The notes under the pieces are model-generated. The model searched no databases. It was not told where the DNA came from and saw only the letters and a list, made by a program, of their open reading frames with translations. Shown one piece after another: positions 1-11,499 of a stretch of DNA of 64,000 nucleotides. Both the position numbers and the translations under genes were made by a program. Within the stretch, counting starts at the first letter, position 1, and the number at the start of each line of letters is the position of its first letter. The DNA lies in contig NC_067478.1 in assembly GCF_947179515.1 (NCBI RefSeq), positions 26,652,266 to 26,716,265 on the forward strand. The letters run 5' to 3'. This DNA comes from Apodemus sylvaticus. Lineage: Eukaryota > Chordata > Mammalia > Rodentia > Muridae.

Positions 1-545
1 CCTGAGCGTATAGCTGCTTGGCATCATGCCATGCTACACAAAGGTGCCAATATTTGAGATCAGGTCTTCATGCTCACACTTTGTCAGCTGACCCTATTCC
101 CTAGTCTTATGGTTATTTTTATGTGCATTTGCTTGAGATAACCCGATAGTCAACACAATATGACAGAGCAGGTCCATCTAGTCAGGTGGCATAATTATAA
201 AGGGGCTTCCAGATGTCGGTGCTAGGTTGAAATACTGCTCCCCTATTTACTGTACGATCAGGCAAGCCCTTTGGTCTTTTAGTTGTCCCCCTTTTTGTTG
301 CAGTAAGTGAAGGATAATCACATGGTAAGATAAATAGTATGTACCAATTGAAAACAGAAAACACGTACACACCGCACACACAAAGATGATCTCTGCAGAA
401 GTAAATGGAGATTGATGGTTTTGCCAAATAATGACAAAAAAAAGCAATGGAACTCCACAGTGGTTACAGTCAGGGCAGGAGGAAGAAAGGCACATAGGAC
501 AGGTTTGATGGGACAGAAGTAGAAAAGAATAAGTACATTGGACAA
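1..545. other. Unassigned single-copy-looking DNA
   Basis: No recognisable repeat, exon or RNA gene. Short overlapping open frames on the minus strand have no domain-like composition and are not called. Confidence 0.4.
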
Positions 546-645
546 GGCATAGTGTAATCACAGCGCTTGGATGACAGATGCAGAACTGTTACAAGTTCAA
601 GGCCAGTCCTTTTTTCAGCATGAGACCTATTTAAACAAACAAACA
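546..645 (+). repeat. Degenerate B1/PB1-like SINE
   Basis: Contains the B1 landmarks in order: a GTGTAATCACAGCGCTTGG block, then TTACAAGTTCAAGGCCAG, then an AGACCTATTT end and a (AAAC) tail. The spacing fits a 7SL-derived SINE but divergence is high, so this is an old copy. Confidence 0.45.
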
Positions 646-649
646 AATT

Positions 650-2280
650 TGTCTATTGCAGGATTCCAGTAATTCTATGAATTTGCTGGACAGAGCTAGA
701 AGATTCAGTATAAACAGAGATTCAACAAAAATCAGAAGGAAGCATACACGAATGGGAAAGGTGGACCTAGGCACAGCACACACACATTTGGAATTCACAA
801 AGTCGTTACCAGTACAAGAAAGAAACCTGGGCTACAAATATACCTCCAAGTTTCCTAGCAGCCCAAGGAAGACCATCGATTACAAAATTGAATCTGTCCA
901 CAACCATCACGCATCGGCGCTTTGGGCATGAAACAATGCCCTTCTTCTATTCGAGGCTCCAGTTTTTCATGTGGCTCTTCTAATAGGGTCTGCTGATTTA
1001 GTGGACAATATCCTTACCAACAAGCAACAATAAATACCATGGAGGGGTTTATCCACCCCTTTCTTACATCATCCATCAAAGGACGCAGGTAGCAGGCAGA
1101 TAGAAGCTGGTTCTGGGAACTTAAGACGGCTGGATGCAGGTCTCTCTCCCCGTGATTTGCTTGATACGTTCTCACTGTTTTGGTTGGCATGACCATCAGG
1201 ACAATGCATAAAGGACGAATTTCACAAATTTGTGGTGGGGCCAGCGGAGCAGATGGGAGGGTCCTGTCCAGGCAGCGGGTCACTTTTCTGCGCCTTCCTG
1301 AGGAAGGCAAACGCACCCATCAGTCAGTCACCCAGTGAGCCCAAGGCCTAAGTTGCATGGCTTCGGGAAACAGTCCCAGGCTCTCCAGGGCACCATATAT
1401 AAGAAATATAGTCCCTTTCTGAGGCAAATCTTTATTTCTTTAATAGTTTTTTATTCACAGAACACAATTAGGAGCTCATTTGTAGCAACTGAACACTGAG
1501 CTGGGTGACGTTTGCACACAGAATGACAGGCCATCAAGATTAAATACGTGCCCGGAAAGACTGTGTCTCTGAGTAGATTTCCTCCATACATGGAACTGAT
1601 TAGGATGTACACATATACTATTATTCAAAGAACTTTCAAACATAACAGAGCTTCGAGAGAAAAAAAAATGTCATTTTCTACCTCAGCAGAGCATGTAATG
1701 GTTTGTCATTACATGTAAAGTTTAATTTGTAGGAAGACACTACATTTTTCTGCTTCCATCTCTGAGAGCCAAGCCAGGATACCTGAGTCTCCTCTCCTCT
1801 CGTGCCTTCCTGTGAAGAAGGGTCAGGCATGACCATTGCAGCAGAAGATGAGATGAGACGCCGTATCACCAGATGAGGTGCTTGCTGCTCGCCTGCTCAG
1901 CTCCTCATCAGCTAAAAGGAAGAATAAGGGTGGACTCTGGAAGGAAATCCCCAACCACCCAAGCACCGCTTCGGGTCAGAACCAGGTAAACACCAGACAG
2001 GCACGGTAGAGGGGGACATCTTCAATAAGAGCTAGAGAAAAGACAGCTAGGATAAGAGAAAGAGAAAAGACAGAAAAGACAGCCAGAGGAGGACAACAGG
2101 GATCAGGTGAACAGAAGATACTATATCCGGACAGAGACCAGGGCGCAGCTAAGCCGAGACACACATTAGTCGTTCCATATGTGGGGACTATTCATAAATC
2201 TCTGAAGACATCAGAGATGAAGATAGAACTGTAGAAATAGAAGAAGTGGGTAGAGTCAGATCTCTATGTTCTCTCCTTAG
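650..2280. other. Unassigned DNA; possible minus-strand poly(A) signals near 1431 and 1450
   Basis: No repeat recognised. On the minus strand two AATAAA hexamers lie at 1431-1436 and 1450-1455, which could mark a 3' end read right to left, but no coding exon is visible on either side. The 91-codon frame at 656-931 shows no known domain. Confidence 0.3.
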
Positions 2281-2302
2281 GTTTTCTCTAAAAAAAAAAA
2301 AT

Positions 2303-2402
2303 GGGGGAGGGGAGAGGGGAGGAGAAAGCGGGAAGAGGGGGAGGGAGGAAGGAGAGGGGGGAAGAGGGTAGGGGAAGGGGGAAGGAGAGGGAGAGGGAGC
2401 GA
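2303..2402 (+). repeat. Polypurine (G/A-rich) tract
   Basis: About 100 bp almost entirely G and A, with many GGGG/GGGAGG runs. Such mirror-like polypurine DNA can form triplexes or G-quadruplexes. It is immediately followed by the T/G-rich segment at 2440, so base composition flips strand. Confidence 0.85.
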
Positions 2403-2439
2403 AGTTGAAAGCTTTCTTTCTCCTGAAGTTGACAGCGCC

Positions 2440-2504
2440 GCTGTTTGTTTTTTGTTGTTGTCTTGTTTTTTGTTTGCTTGTTTGTTTTTTCTCTTCTCTG
2501 AGCA
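2440..2504 (+). repeat. T/G-rich duplicated segment, copy 1
   Basis: Starts GCTGTTTGTTTTTTG and ends TTTTCTCTTCTCTGAGCAG. The same start, middle and end recur at 3364-3437, which is slightly longer because of extra GTTT units. Its end resembles a polypyrimidine tract plus AG, but no exon follows. Confidence 0.6.
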
Positions 2505-3363
2505 GGAAGCTTTTTAACCTGAGAGTAACACCAGCTCTCGAGCCTAGAAGAAGGAGCAGGCGGATGGAACCGTGTGACACTACACACATCCCACTCCCAG
2601 ATAAGCATTCACTTTCTTCCCAGCTGGACCACCAGCTCCTAGCGGGTGGAGTATCCCTCCTGAGTTCCCCGGGAAGCCTCCCAGAGCGTGCTTTCCAGCC
2701 ATGCAGGAACTTAGGTTTCTTTGCACGCATCAGAGAGGTTTCACCACTCAGTAGGTCTGTTCCTTTCTCTGTTCTACTACTGGCCTGGAACTTTCTAGAA
2801 GAGACCTTCATTGTAACTCAGAATCGGCCTCCCCTTATCTGCTACCCTTCCCCACATGCACAGAGTCAGGGACTCTGGCTGGGCAGCAAGACACAGCCGG
2901 TTCTCAGCCCACTAGAGCCCTCCCAATGGCACTCTTGCACATCTCCACCTAGGGACAACCTCCTCTATCACCCTGCCCTCGGTGACAAGCAGCAGAGTGA
3001 CAGCAAACCATAGGAGAGAGCAAGTACTGGATAAATGACCGTTTAAAAACCTTCAGGCCAACACAGATGGCATGCTATTGGAGGTGGGGGATGTGCCTTT
3101 TTGTGGTTTGAAAATGTGTTTATGTGTCCGTAAAAAAGATCTGGAAGGATGCAGGGCACACGGTCATGAGAGGTCACCCTCGGGAAGACGGAAGGCTGGA
3201 GGGAAGAGAGCTTTATTCCACTTGTGCTTCCTTTTTTATTAAGAGTGTGTATTACTTTTATAATCCAATATTTTACAAAAAAACAAAAAAAAACAAAACA
3301 AAAAAAAACCTTCAAGGCCCCCGCTCAGGCCCCAACTGCTGGAATTTTCAGGCGCCTGGCACT
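2505..3363. other. Unassigned DNA between the two T/G-rich copies, with an A-rich stretch near 3276-3311
   Basis: Contains the ends of the two longest local open frames (202 codons plus strand, 207 codons minus strand). They overlap antisense to one another, begin in simple sequence and show no domain. The A-rich stretch near 3276-3311 has the form AAAC/AAAAC. Confidence 0.35.
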
Positions 3364-3437
3364 GCTGTTTGTTTTTTGTTATTGTTTTGTTTTTTGTTTG
3401 TTTGTTTGTTTGTTTGTGTTTTCTCTTCTCTGAGCAG
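3364..3437 (+). repeat. T/G-rich duplicated segment, copy 2
   Basis: Second copy of the segment at 2440-2504, with the same GCTGTTTG start and the same CTCTTCTCTGAGCAG end. It differs by extra GTTT repeats and a few substitutions. The copies are about 0.9 kb apart in direct orientation. Confidence 0.6.
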
Positions 3438-3439
3438 AG

Positions 3440-6310
3440 AGGAGAAGCCCAAGCCCATTCTGTCGCTGGGTGTTCTCTGATGCCATAGGTGAGCTGGACA
3501 TAAGGAAACAGTGAGAATGTCTTGAGTGGCTCAGAATCAACCCCATCCCACACTCCTTTATACAGGGAAAATCAAAGGAGGATACTGACAGGGTGAAGGG
3601 AGGTGAGTGTTTACGGGCAACCTGAGCCAGGTGAGGAAGGCTACTGAGGCATCCTCAGAGAGGAACTTAGCAGAGAGCGTGGCTGCAAGCATGGGTCAAT
3701 AAGGTCTCCTTGGGGCACCCTGGGGCATGGCAGAAAGCAGGGGTGCAGGCCTCTCCAGCTGGATGTTTGCTGAGCTGCAGGAGGTTAGCAGTCCATCCCA
3801 AGGCTGCTCCAGGAAAGACCGTAGGCCTCTTTTGGGTTGCCTGGACTTTGCAGTAGAGGGACCGTAGTTTCCTGGGTTGTACCAGTTCTAAAGACAGTAT
3901 GCTGAGCAGAGCAGCCATGAGAGCCAATGAGACAGCCATAGTTTAAAGGAACAGGGGCTACCTATCATCGGCCAAGGGACCTTGTGGAAGAGACTGTGGA
4001 AGGCAGGAGCTGGGAGTAGAGGTCATGAGAGGTCGTTGGGACCATTTCACCAGTTTAGAGGAGCCCACTAAGAGCTTCCCCCATTTTCTTCTAATTCTCC
4101 AGCCTGCCCATCAACAAGATTCTGGGAATGGAAAGAGAAGGAAAGGAGAGATGAACCCCAGGCTAAGCTTGGGCCGAGAGGTATGAGGGGCTGGATGGGT
4201 CAAGTTTAGAAGCTGCAGTAGCTGACTCCTTGCTGCTTAAATGTGCATCTTGACTGTCTACATGAGCCCAGTTATAGTTATAGGAACCACAAAGTGATAC
4301 TGACTGCTTGAGCTGTAGGTAAGGGGTAAAGAAAAGATCTAGCAGAGGCTGTCTGAAGGCTGTAGCTAGTGAGAGGTGAGTGCTGTTTTGTAATGCAGAG
4401 AATGCTAACATCCCAGCTGGTTATAGACAGTTGGTTGTAGACAGACAGAACCCTAGCAACCCAGGATCTCTTCCTAGGAAAGGATTACAGACTGTATTTC
4501 TAGCATCCCCTGGGCAAACATGGGAAGCCCAGAATAATATGGTGAATAAATCCAAATTCATGTGTGGATAGCAGCCTGAATGAGCAAAACTCACAGCCCA
4601 GACAGCTTTCTCTCATCTGGAATTCTTTGCCTCAGCTAAATATATTTTTAACTCAAAGGCCCTTCAAAGCAACTCAAGCATCCTGGAGATGGGGCAAGGG
4701 AGATGCAACTTATTCTCCTATAACTAATTACCAAATGCTCCTTCTGTTGTGACCTTTAGTGAGTTCTTATAAAACAGAGTATGTTTAGAAACTGCAAGCT
4801 GTGCTTCACTGGTCCTGTAGCAATCTAAGGATGAGTCAGGGAAGTGTGTAGGGACCTGCACAGGCTGTATGTAAATACTGTGGCGTGTTATATAACAAGT
4901 CTTGCCAGGGGCAGACTCTCAGCCTCGGCTCCCAACCTGTGGAATTCTTTGTCCTCCTCATTTTAGAAACACTCCTGCATGAATATTCTGCACCAGGTGA
5001 ACGCAATGGATACTGGAGACGCAGAGAAGAGACACTCTGCTTTCCCCTGTGAACCACATGAGCCATGAATGAGAGTGGTGCTGTAAGCCATGAAGGCTAG
5101 CCCATGATGAGATGACCTGACCCAACGGGGTCCCAGGACTGCCATCATCCCTGATGAAGGGACACGCAAGTTGAGAACTGGAGGATGGCTATGGAATGGT
5201 GGGGAGGAAAGAACAGGGGAAGGCAATCAGGGAGCAATGATCTCCCTTCCAGATCCACACACAATCCCCACAGCCTGCGTTACGGGACACTTTAGTGGTC
5301 AGGAAGAAAAGTCACAGAATGAAAGCCAACACTGGAGAACACTGGAAAAGTTTCTTGAAAGGTGAATCCTACGTTAGCATTCTCTTAACAGCCATCAGTA
5401 GCATTTTCCCAGTTCCCTTCCATGTAGAATCTGTAGGCATCAAATTACTTCCTGGTGTCATCTCTGCCAGCCTAGGCATCTAATATCTCCTTGAGTGTGG
5501 CAGCATTGATGGATGTGCCACTGTTTTTTTTTTATTATGTATCTCAGTCTATCATAATGTATTTCATAAATTAGTATTCTTGCATTCCCATCATATGTCA
5601 GTGTTGTTTGATTTATACAATATAGATATGATTTATGGGTTATTACCATAATACATAGCTCAGATAACTAATTTGTTGACCCAGAACCAAACTATAGAAG
5701 TCGCCAAACACTTCTCTCAGTGACACAGGTACTCCCTACATGATTCAGATGATTTAAACTAACAGGGAATGAATTTAACCAAGAGAACACAGGAAACCCA
5801 AGTTTCAAGTCTGTAAATCACTGTTCACCTTAAAGGCTCAAAAAGAATCTCCCTTTATCCACATACTATGGGGAGTGAGGAAACTCTAGAATGTGTAAGG
5901 AGCAGTTAAAGTTCTGAGAAAATGTTATTGCTGATATGGACACAACCATGTCAGGGACTAAGGCCTCAGACCCATGGAAACTTGGCAAAGCCTTCCTCTG
6001 GTCTGAGTGTGAATATAGCAATGGATTAACCGGCAAGTGTGGCTTCCTTCTTCAGGATAACCTGAGAGTGCTTGCATATACAGACCTCCTACGGAGACTA
6101 TCTAACTCTCCTACCCTCCACCCCTACCCCCACCCTCATGCTGCACATAATAAATGTGCCGAGGGCTCCAGTTTCTTTGGGGTAGTTGTGACTCTATCAG
6201 AGTACACACAGCCCACCTGATCTCAGCTTCTCTGCGTATGTGTGTGTTGTCTCCTCAGCATCACTCTCTTCTTCCCTCCCCTTAGATCGGGCAAGTCCTA
6301 GCTGCACTGG
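3440..6310. other. Unassigned DNA, few or no recognisable repeats
   Basis: I see no SINE, LTR or L1 landmark and no coding domain across this stretch. Composition is moderate, with an AT-rich part near 5500-5680. It is one of the longer apparently repeat-free stretches of the window. Confidence 0.35.
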
Positions 6311-6319
6311 ACATGGTAA

Positions 6320-6560
6320 CATACCCCACTTTCAGGCATTTAGCCTAAAGGAAATAAAGGGCCTAAAATCTTAAAGTGACAGGCAACAACAACAACAAAA
6401 AAAAAAAATGTCTCCTTTAGTAAAATTTAGGATAGCAAAAGTTTGGAAACAACACAGATATTCAGTAAGAAGAAATACTTTGGCAGTATATGAGCCATCA
6501 ATTAATATGTAACATTAATGAATAAGGATCTAAACTGGGGACCATTTTAACTCTCAGGGA
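6320..6560 (+). repeat. Ancient L1-like fragment (3' part of ORF2)
   Basis: Contains the pattern ATAGCAAAAGTTTGGAAACAAC followed by a segment typical of the mammalian L1 ORF2 3' region, interrupted by an A-rich run at 6390-6407. Highly diverged; subfamily not assignable. Confidence 0.45.
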
Positions 6561-7020
6561 CTCCTTGGCAATGACATCTTTGACTGTCAAAGATTTGAAC
6601 TGTAACCTGGTAGGTACTGATAATCTTCAATGTCCAGAGCATCTACTTATGACAGATAGCTGTCAAGAGCAAACAAGACAACCAAAGTCCTAATGTCGGG
6701 AAAACTTGCCATAGTTAAATGCAACATAAGCCCTGTGTTTCACTAATAGAGAGGCAGCCGGAAAACAGAGCTGCGTTCATCCTTCGGTCTGAGCTACAAA
6801 AGCTACATATGCACAGTCCTGGACTAAGGACTGTGGAGGGACAGGACAAAAGGAGGCAGGTGTATTCTTTTTTTTTTTTAGGTGTATTCTTAAAAGGGTG
6901 AAATTATAGATATTTCTTATGAAGTAATTTTTCATCATTTTTGTGAAGTTTTAACAGGCAATAACCTTGCAAAAGTACTTTGGAGTAAATTAATGGTATG
7001 AAAGGAATGAACTATATGAA
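6560..7020. other. Unassigned DNA with a small T-run duplication at about 6857-6890
   Basis: AGGTGTATTCT occurs on both sides of a T run near 6868, a micro-duplication. No other feature recognised. Confidence 0.4.
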
Positions 7021-7021
7021 G

Positions 7022-7078
<57 letters not shown>

Positions 7079-7090
7079 AGAGAGAAAGAA
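7021..7090. repeat. (TG)n(AG)n compound microsatellite
   Basis: A short TG run passes directly into about 20 AG units and then degenerate GA-rich sequence. The AG part is uninterrupted and likely length-polymorphic. Confidence 0.95.
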
Positions 7091-7257
7091 AGCAGATCTC
7101 AAAAACAAAACAAATAGTTCACCAACCTGTTTGAAACTCAGAATCCTTTAAAGAGATAACTAAACCAAAACTCAGCCTCTCACTAAATATCACTCTCTTA
7201 TCTCTAATGATGCTTCTCGGGTGGTTTTCAATATGGCCAAAGCCAGTTTTCTAATGT

Positions 7258-8185
7258 TAAGTGTTTTCTCATATATATTGCTCTTCCTCAACCATTTTGT
7301 TAGATTTTATCTGTATTTCAGGTGTGTATCTTTTAAACAACGTAAGATTTAGCATTGCTTTCTTTTTTTTAAAAGATTTATTTATTCATTTAATATATAC
7401 GAGTACACTGTCGCTGTCTTCAGACACACCAGTAGAGGGCATCAGATCCCATTGCAGATGGTTGTGAGCCACCATGTGGTTGCTGGGAATTGAACTCAGG
7501 ACCCCTGGAAGAGCAGTCAGTGCTCTTAAACACTGAGCCATCTCTCCAGCCCTTAGCACTGCTTTCTTATTTAGTATAACAGTCTCTGTCTTTTAAATAG
7601 CATGTTTAGTCTATTTGTATTTAATATAATTCTTATTTCCTACTTTTCTTCTCTGTTATTTATTCTTTTTTTTTCTCTTCATCTGGTTGGTTCTAAATTC
7701 TATGTATTTTACTGTCCTTTTAGCTATAGCTCTGTTTCTGGTTTATAGTTACTCTGATAACCAAAATATATAGATTTATCATATCCTGCTTTAAATTAGC
7801 TTCATACTGCAACATACTATTGCTCTTTATTTTATATATATATATATATGTAAAATATTAAAATATATTTAAATCCCAATATGTTATTACCCACTTTACT
7901 TTAACAAGCTAACTAGCTTTAAAGAATATAAAGCAGCATTTTCAACTTCATATCATTGGTTTTCTTTGCTTTTTTTAATACCTAGATTTCCATGTGATAA
8001 CATTTTCTCTTTAACTGCGTATTCCTGAACCATCTAATTTGCCTCCTCTAGGTATAAGTGTAGACATCAATATACTTCACCATAAATATTTTAGATTGTA
8101 TATCGTAACTACAGTTAATATTTTTAACCATTCATCTTCTGAAACAAAACATATTTGTTACTGAAACAAAATGTAAATTGCCTAT
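7258..8185 (-). repeat. Ancient L1M-like LINE, antisense, interrupted by a B2
   Basis: AT-rich. Segments such as GTCTCTGTCTTTTAAATAGC and CTAGATTTCCATGTGATAAC match the general pattern of antisense L1 ORF2/3' sequence of old mammalian L1s. It is split by the B2 at 7365-7552. All frames are heavily interrupted. Confidence 0.5.
7365..7552 (-). mobile_element. B2 SINE
   Basis: Complete B2 in antisense: the A-rich tail reads AAAGATTTATTTATT at the left and the tRNA-like head reads GAGCCATCTCTCCAGCCC at the right. It is flanked by a ~16-bp target duplication (TTAGCAYTGCTTTCTT, one mismatch) at about 7349-7364 and 7553-7568, so the insertion event is clear. It inserted into an older L1. Confidence 0.95.
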
Positions 8186-8189
8186 TTAC

Positions 8190-8507
8190 AGAGAAGTGGC
8201 TTTGTGAAGCTTTGAGATGCCCCAGAGCTCCCAGGGACTAAGCCATCAACCAAGGAGTACACATGGCTCCAGCTGCATATGTAGCAGAGGATGGCCTTGT
8301 CAGGCATCAATGGGAGGAGAAGTGCTTGGTCCTATGAAGATTCAATAGATGCTCCAGTGTAGGGGAATTGAAGGTGGAGAGGTGGGAGTGGGGTGGGTGG
8401 AGGAACACCCTCATAGAAGCAGGGGGAGGGGGTTTCTGGGAAGGGGAGAAACTAGAAAGGGGGATAAAATTTGAAATGTAAATAAATAAAACATCCAAGA
8501 AAAAAAA
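8190..8507 (+). mobile_element. 5'-truncated L1, 3' UTR only (L1Md/Lx type)
   Basis: Carries the rodent L1 3' end: AGAGCTCCCAGGGACTAA near the left, the G-rich GGAGGGGG stretch, then GGGGATAAAATTTGAAATG and AAATAAATAAAA tail sequence. It has no coding potential. Confidence 0.9.
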
Positions 8508-9250
8508 TAAGAGTTCACTTTAACTGTGTATTCCTCAACCATCTAGTTTTTTCCTCTAATCATCAGTAAATAATTGAAATCCATATATAGATGATTTTAA
8601 TTTAAAAGAAACTGTGATGGATGTAATGTTATGAACTAAAAAGTTACAAATCTGAAAACCATTTCTTTCAAGATAAAATGTATACAACTAAATGCATGAA
8701 CCATAAGTATGCCATTTGGTGTCACCTGACATCTGCATACACATACCCAAGCCCAAGTAAGAAGGTTGCACACTGTGACCCTCACCCTAGGCAATGTTTA
8801 TATGTCCTTGCTTAGTAAGCCCCGCCCACCTACCGCAGGGGTGATAACTATTGTTTCTTCTACCACAGATTACCTTACTAATTCATTTACATGGAATAAT
8901 GGACTGTGTACTCTTTTAAGGCTTGAATGGATGATGTTGGGAATTCGTCCGTTGTTATATTCATTATGTATTCATTTTATTTCAATATACCATTGCATCA
9001 CTTCTATGTGTCCTCTGTTGTCTTCTCTGACTAATGTTCCTCTACTTCTCCTTTCTTGCTTTCTTTTGAGTTAATTAGTTTTTAATTTTCCTTTGTTTTT
9101 TTTCTAAACCACATCCCTATGTGTTATACATTTTATTTGTTTTCTTAGGAGTTATATATTCTTACTTTTCCAGTCTATTTATTGGATCATTTCAAGTAAA
9201 ATGTCAATATTTTGCATAAACACACGTAGCATGTAGTTTTAAAAAACAAT
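8508..9250. other. AT-rich DNA, partly old antisense L1
   Basis: Resumes sequence of the type seen left of 8190. A ~40-bp segment at 8516-8560 resembles 8008-8050. The remainder is AT-rich and not confidently assignable. Confidence 0.35.
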
Positions 9251-9254
9251 GAAC

Positions 9255-9945
9255 CACACTAAATCTGGCTAATCGCCAGCATTGATGGCCTCGCCCACCC
9301 CATGGCCAGCCCCAAGAGGCCATCTTGCCCTGGTTCCCGGGGCCAGTCTGCTGCCAAGCCACTCTGGTCAAAACCCCACTCCCAAGCTAGGTCTCTTGGT
9401 CTCCATTTGCTAAGCTGACCGAACCAGTCTCTCCTGAAATGTCTGCAGCTGTTGTTCAAACTTCCCAGGCCATCCACCTACTGTGGCTGGCCGGCAGAAA
9501 GTCAGCTACTGGCTCCCTCAGATCCCCTTAGCCCCATGAATGATAACACTAGAGACTTCTACCAGCCAAAATTATAGTGGTAAATCTCCAACCCCAAAAT
9601 GCCCGTGCAAAGAACACACAACTCAATAATGTAATTACAAGCTGTACACTTAGATTAGACAAATGTATCACCTCACTACTCTATTGTCCAGCTGTGGAAT
9701 CCCTAGCTACGTGCAGCTTCTTCAGGCCAAGGGGTTCTGGTTCATCTTCTTCTTCATCTTCTTCCATCCTCCATCTCATCTATCTTTCTTCTTTCTCTAA
9801 AACTTCCAGTTCTGCCTTTTCCTTCCATTGCCCAGTCTTAGGCTCTAACCTTATCGGACCAATGAAGATTCCACCCAGCCTCACCTGAGCACACGATCCA
9901 CTCCTCTTAAGGAAGCAGAAAATGAAAACAACAAACCACAGCAAA
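9255..9945. repeat. LTR-like rodent repeat (family not assigned)
   Basis: Composition changes sharply from AT-rich to GC-balanced at the left edge. It contains a (CTTCTT) stretch near 9745 and sequence I associate with rodent ERV-type repeats, but I cannot name the family or see terminal TG/CA with a target duplication. Confidence 0.35.
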
Positions 9946-9961
9946 CGCATCTATTTATTTG

Positions 9962-10185
9962 CTGTGGTAAGCAGAATTTTATAGACACCCTTCACCTGGA
10001 TTCTTATCTCCTGGTTATTCGATCACACACTAAACCAGGAAATTTTCTGTGGAGGAAATTTTGCAGATGTGGCTACAATTCCAGGTGAGCTCACCATAAG
10101 ATGTAGATAGTGTACAGATGGGCTGATCCAGATAACTCTTCTGAAGTCAGAGGATTTTGGCCAGTCAATGGCCAAGTACAACATT
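9962..10185 (+). repeat. Possible MaLR (MLT1-type) LTR remnant
   Basis: Begins with TGTGGTAAGCAGAATTTTAT and has TTTTGCAGATGTGGCTA and a GATCCAGATAA block in the order expected of MLT1-like LTRs. Very diverged, so called with moderate confidence only. Confidence 0.45.
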
Positions 10186-10189
10186 TGTT

Positions 10190-11360
10190 TTTTTTATTTT
10201 GTATTTAAATACAAAAGAAACTTCAATGTCAGGAGCATTCCTGGATAAGGCTAAGGAGAGCAGGTCACCTTCCTGGAGGTGGCCCACCTTTTCATGCACT
10301 AAGATGGGTGAGCTCTGAGGCGTGGTCCCAAAGAAACTTCCTCTCAGGATGGCTTCTTGAAGCTGATATACCTTTCCTGTCTTTATTAAATTAATATAAT
10401 AGGTATTAGCCCATTATTGAGCAGATTTTCTACAGATCAACAAAAAGACAAACTTTCATGAGTTCATGCTATTTAGATGAATTAATCATTTTGTAGAATT
10501 TCTAATTTGATTCAAATAATTTTAGGAAGAAAGTTTTAAGAGATGGGCTTACTTGTTTTTCTAGAAAGACGTAATAAAGTTAGAATCAATAATAGAATGT
10601 GCCCACTCCTCATAATAGTAAGTAAAGACTGCATAATAAATACAATGAGCTTTCATAATCACACTAAAAAGAGACACTTGGGACAAATTTGTGTTTAAGG
10701 AAAAACAGTTAGGTCCAAGGATAAAGCCACAGGTGTGCACTATGATAAATCAAGGCCATGTGAAACTGCTGCTTTGAACTTATAATGAGCATAGTTAATG
10801 AAACACTGATTTGAACTTGTTACTGATGTTCTTCTCTAACTCCCATTTTGTGTAACATTGTATCTATGGGGTAATTTTCTAAAGAACTTTTGTCTAAGAA
10901 GCTATATAAAAAGCCAGAGAAAAGAAATAAAAATGGTGTGCTTTGGTGACTTTAGAGGGCTCTGCCCCAACCATCCATCCATCCATCCATCCATCCAAAT
11001 GTATATATACTTACATGTCTGTTTGTTTATATGTTCGTATGTAGGTATATGTGAACATATGTAAGCATGTGTGAATACTTGTGGAATTGGTTGAAACAGA
11101 CAGTCGGATGCAGCCAGAGTGTGGGTGTATGAATGTATATATGTCTGTGCATATCTGTCTGTATACAGCATCTTAATTCTTTTCCTTTCTTCCTCTCTGG
11201 TTCACTAAGAGTTAATCAGCCTGGCCAGTGATGGGCTGCCTGGCCAGAAAAAGGCATACTAGCATAAAATCCAGTGCTTTCCCACTGCTAAACAGCATGT
11301 GCTAATAATCGTCATATATTAGTGTTTATTTAAGCATAAGTAATAAAGAGTTAAGTTTTT
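10190..11360. other. Unassigned DNA with a (CATC)n run at about 10972-10998
   Basis: Contains six to seven CATC units followed by a TATG/CATA-rich stretch to about 11165. No L1 or LTR landmark is recognised. Confidence 0.5.
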
Positions 11361-11361
11361 T

Positions 11362-11447
11362 TCTTTTTTTATTCGATATAATATTTTATTTACATTTCAA
11401 ATGATTTCCCCTTTTCTAGCCCCCCACTCCCCGAAAGTCCCATTAGC
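11362..11447 (-). mobile_element. Short L1 3' end
   Basis: T-rich start, then ATTTTATTTACATTTCAAAT followed by TTTCCCCTTTTC, the antisense of the rodent L1 3' terminus. Only about 85 bp, hence strongly 5'-truncated. Confidence 0.8.
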
Positions 11448-11499
11448 ACAAAATAGTCTGAAAGAGTTAAAGGGGAGGCGATCATCAGTCTTTTGACCT

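Noticed and set aside
656..931. 91-codon plus-strand open frame with basic composition
   Set aside because: No recognised domain, no neighbouring exon signals and no evidence of selection visible from one sequence.
1414..1720. Terminal exon/3' UTR of a minus-strand gene
   Set aside because: Two AATAAA hexamers are suggestive, but there is no upstream coding exon and AT-rich DNA yields such hexamers by chance.
2485..2510. Genuine 3' splice site
   Set aside because: Pyrimidine tract plus CAG is present, but no reading frame, downstream donor or branch-site support defines an exon.
2188..2811. 207-codon minus-strand open frame
   Set aside because: Much of it is translated from the polypurine tract (Pro/Ser/Phe low complexity). 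Such tracts suppress stop codons by composition.
2405..3013. 202-codon plus-strand open frame
   Set aside because: It starts in a purine-rich/T-G-rich block, has no domain or family resemblance, overlaps a 207-codon antisense frame, and shows no sign of splicing or a codon-biased coding pattern.
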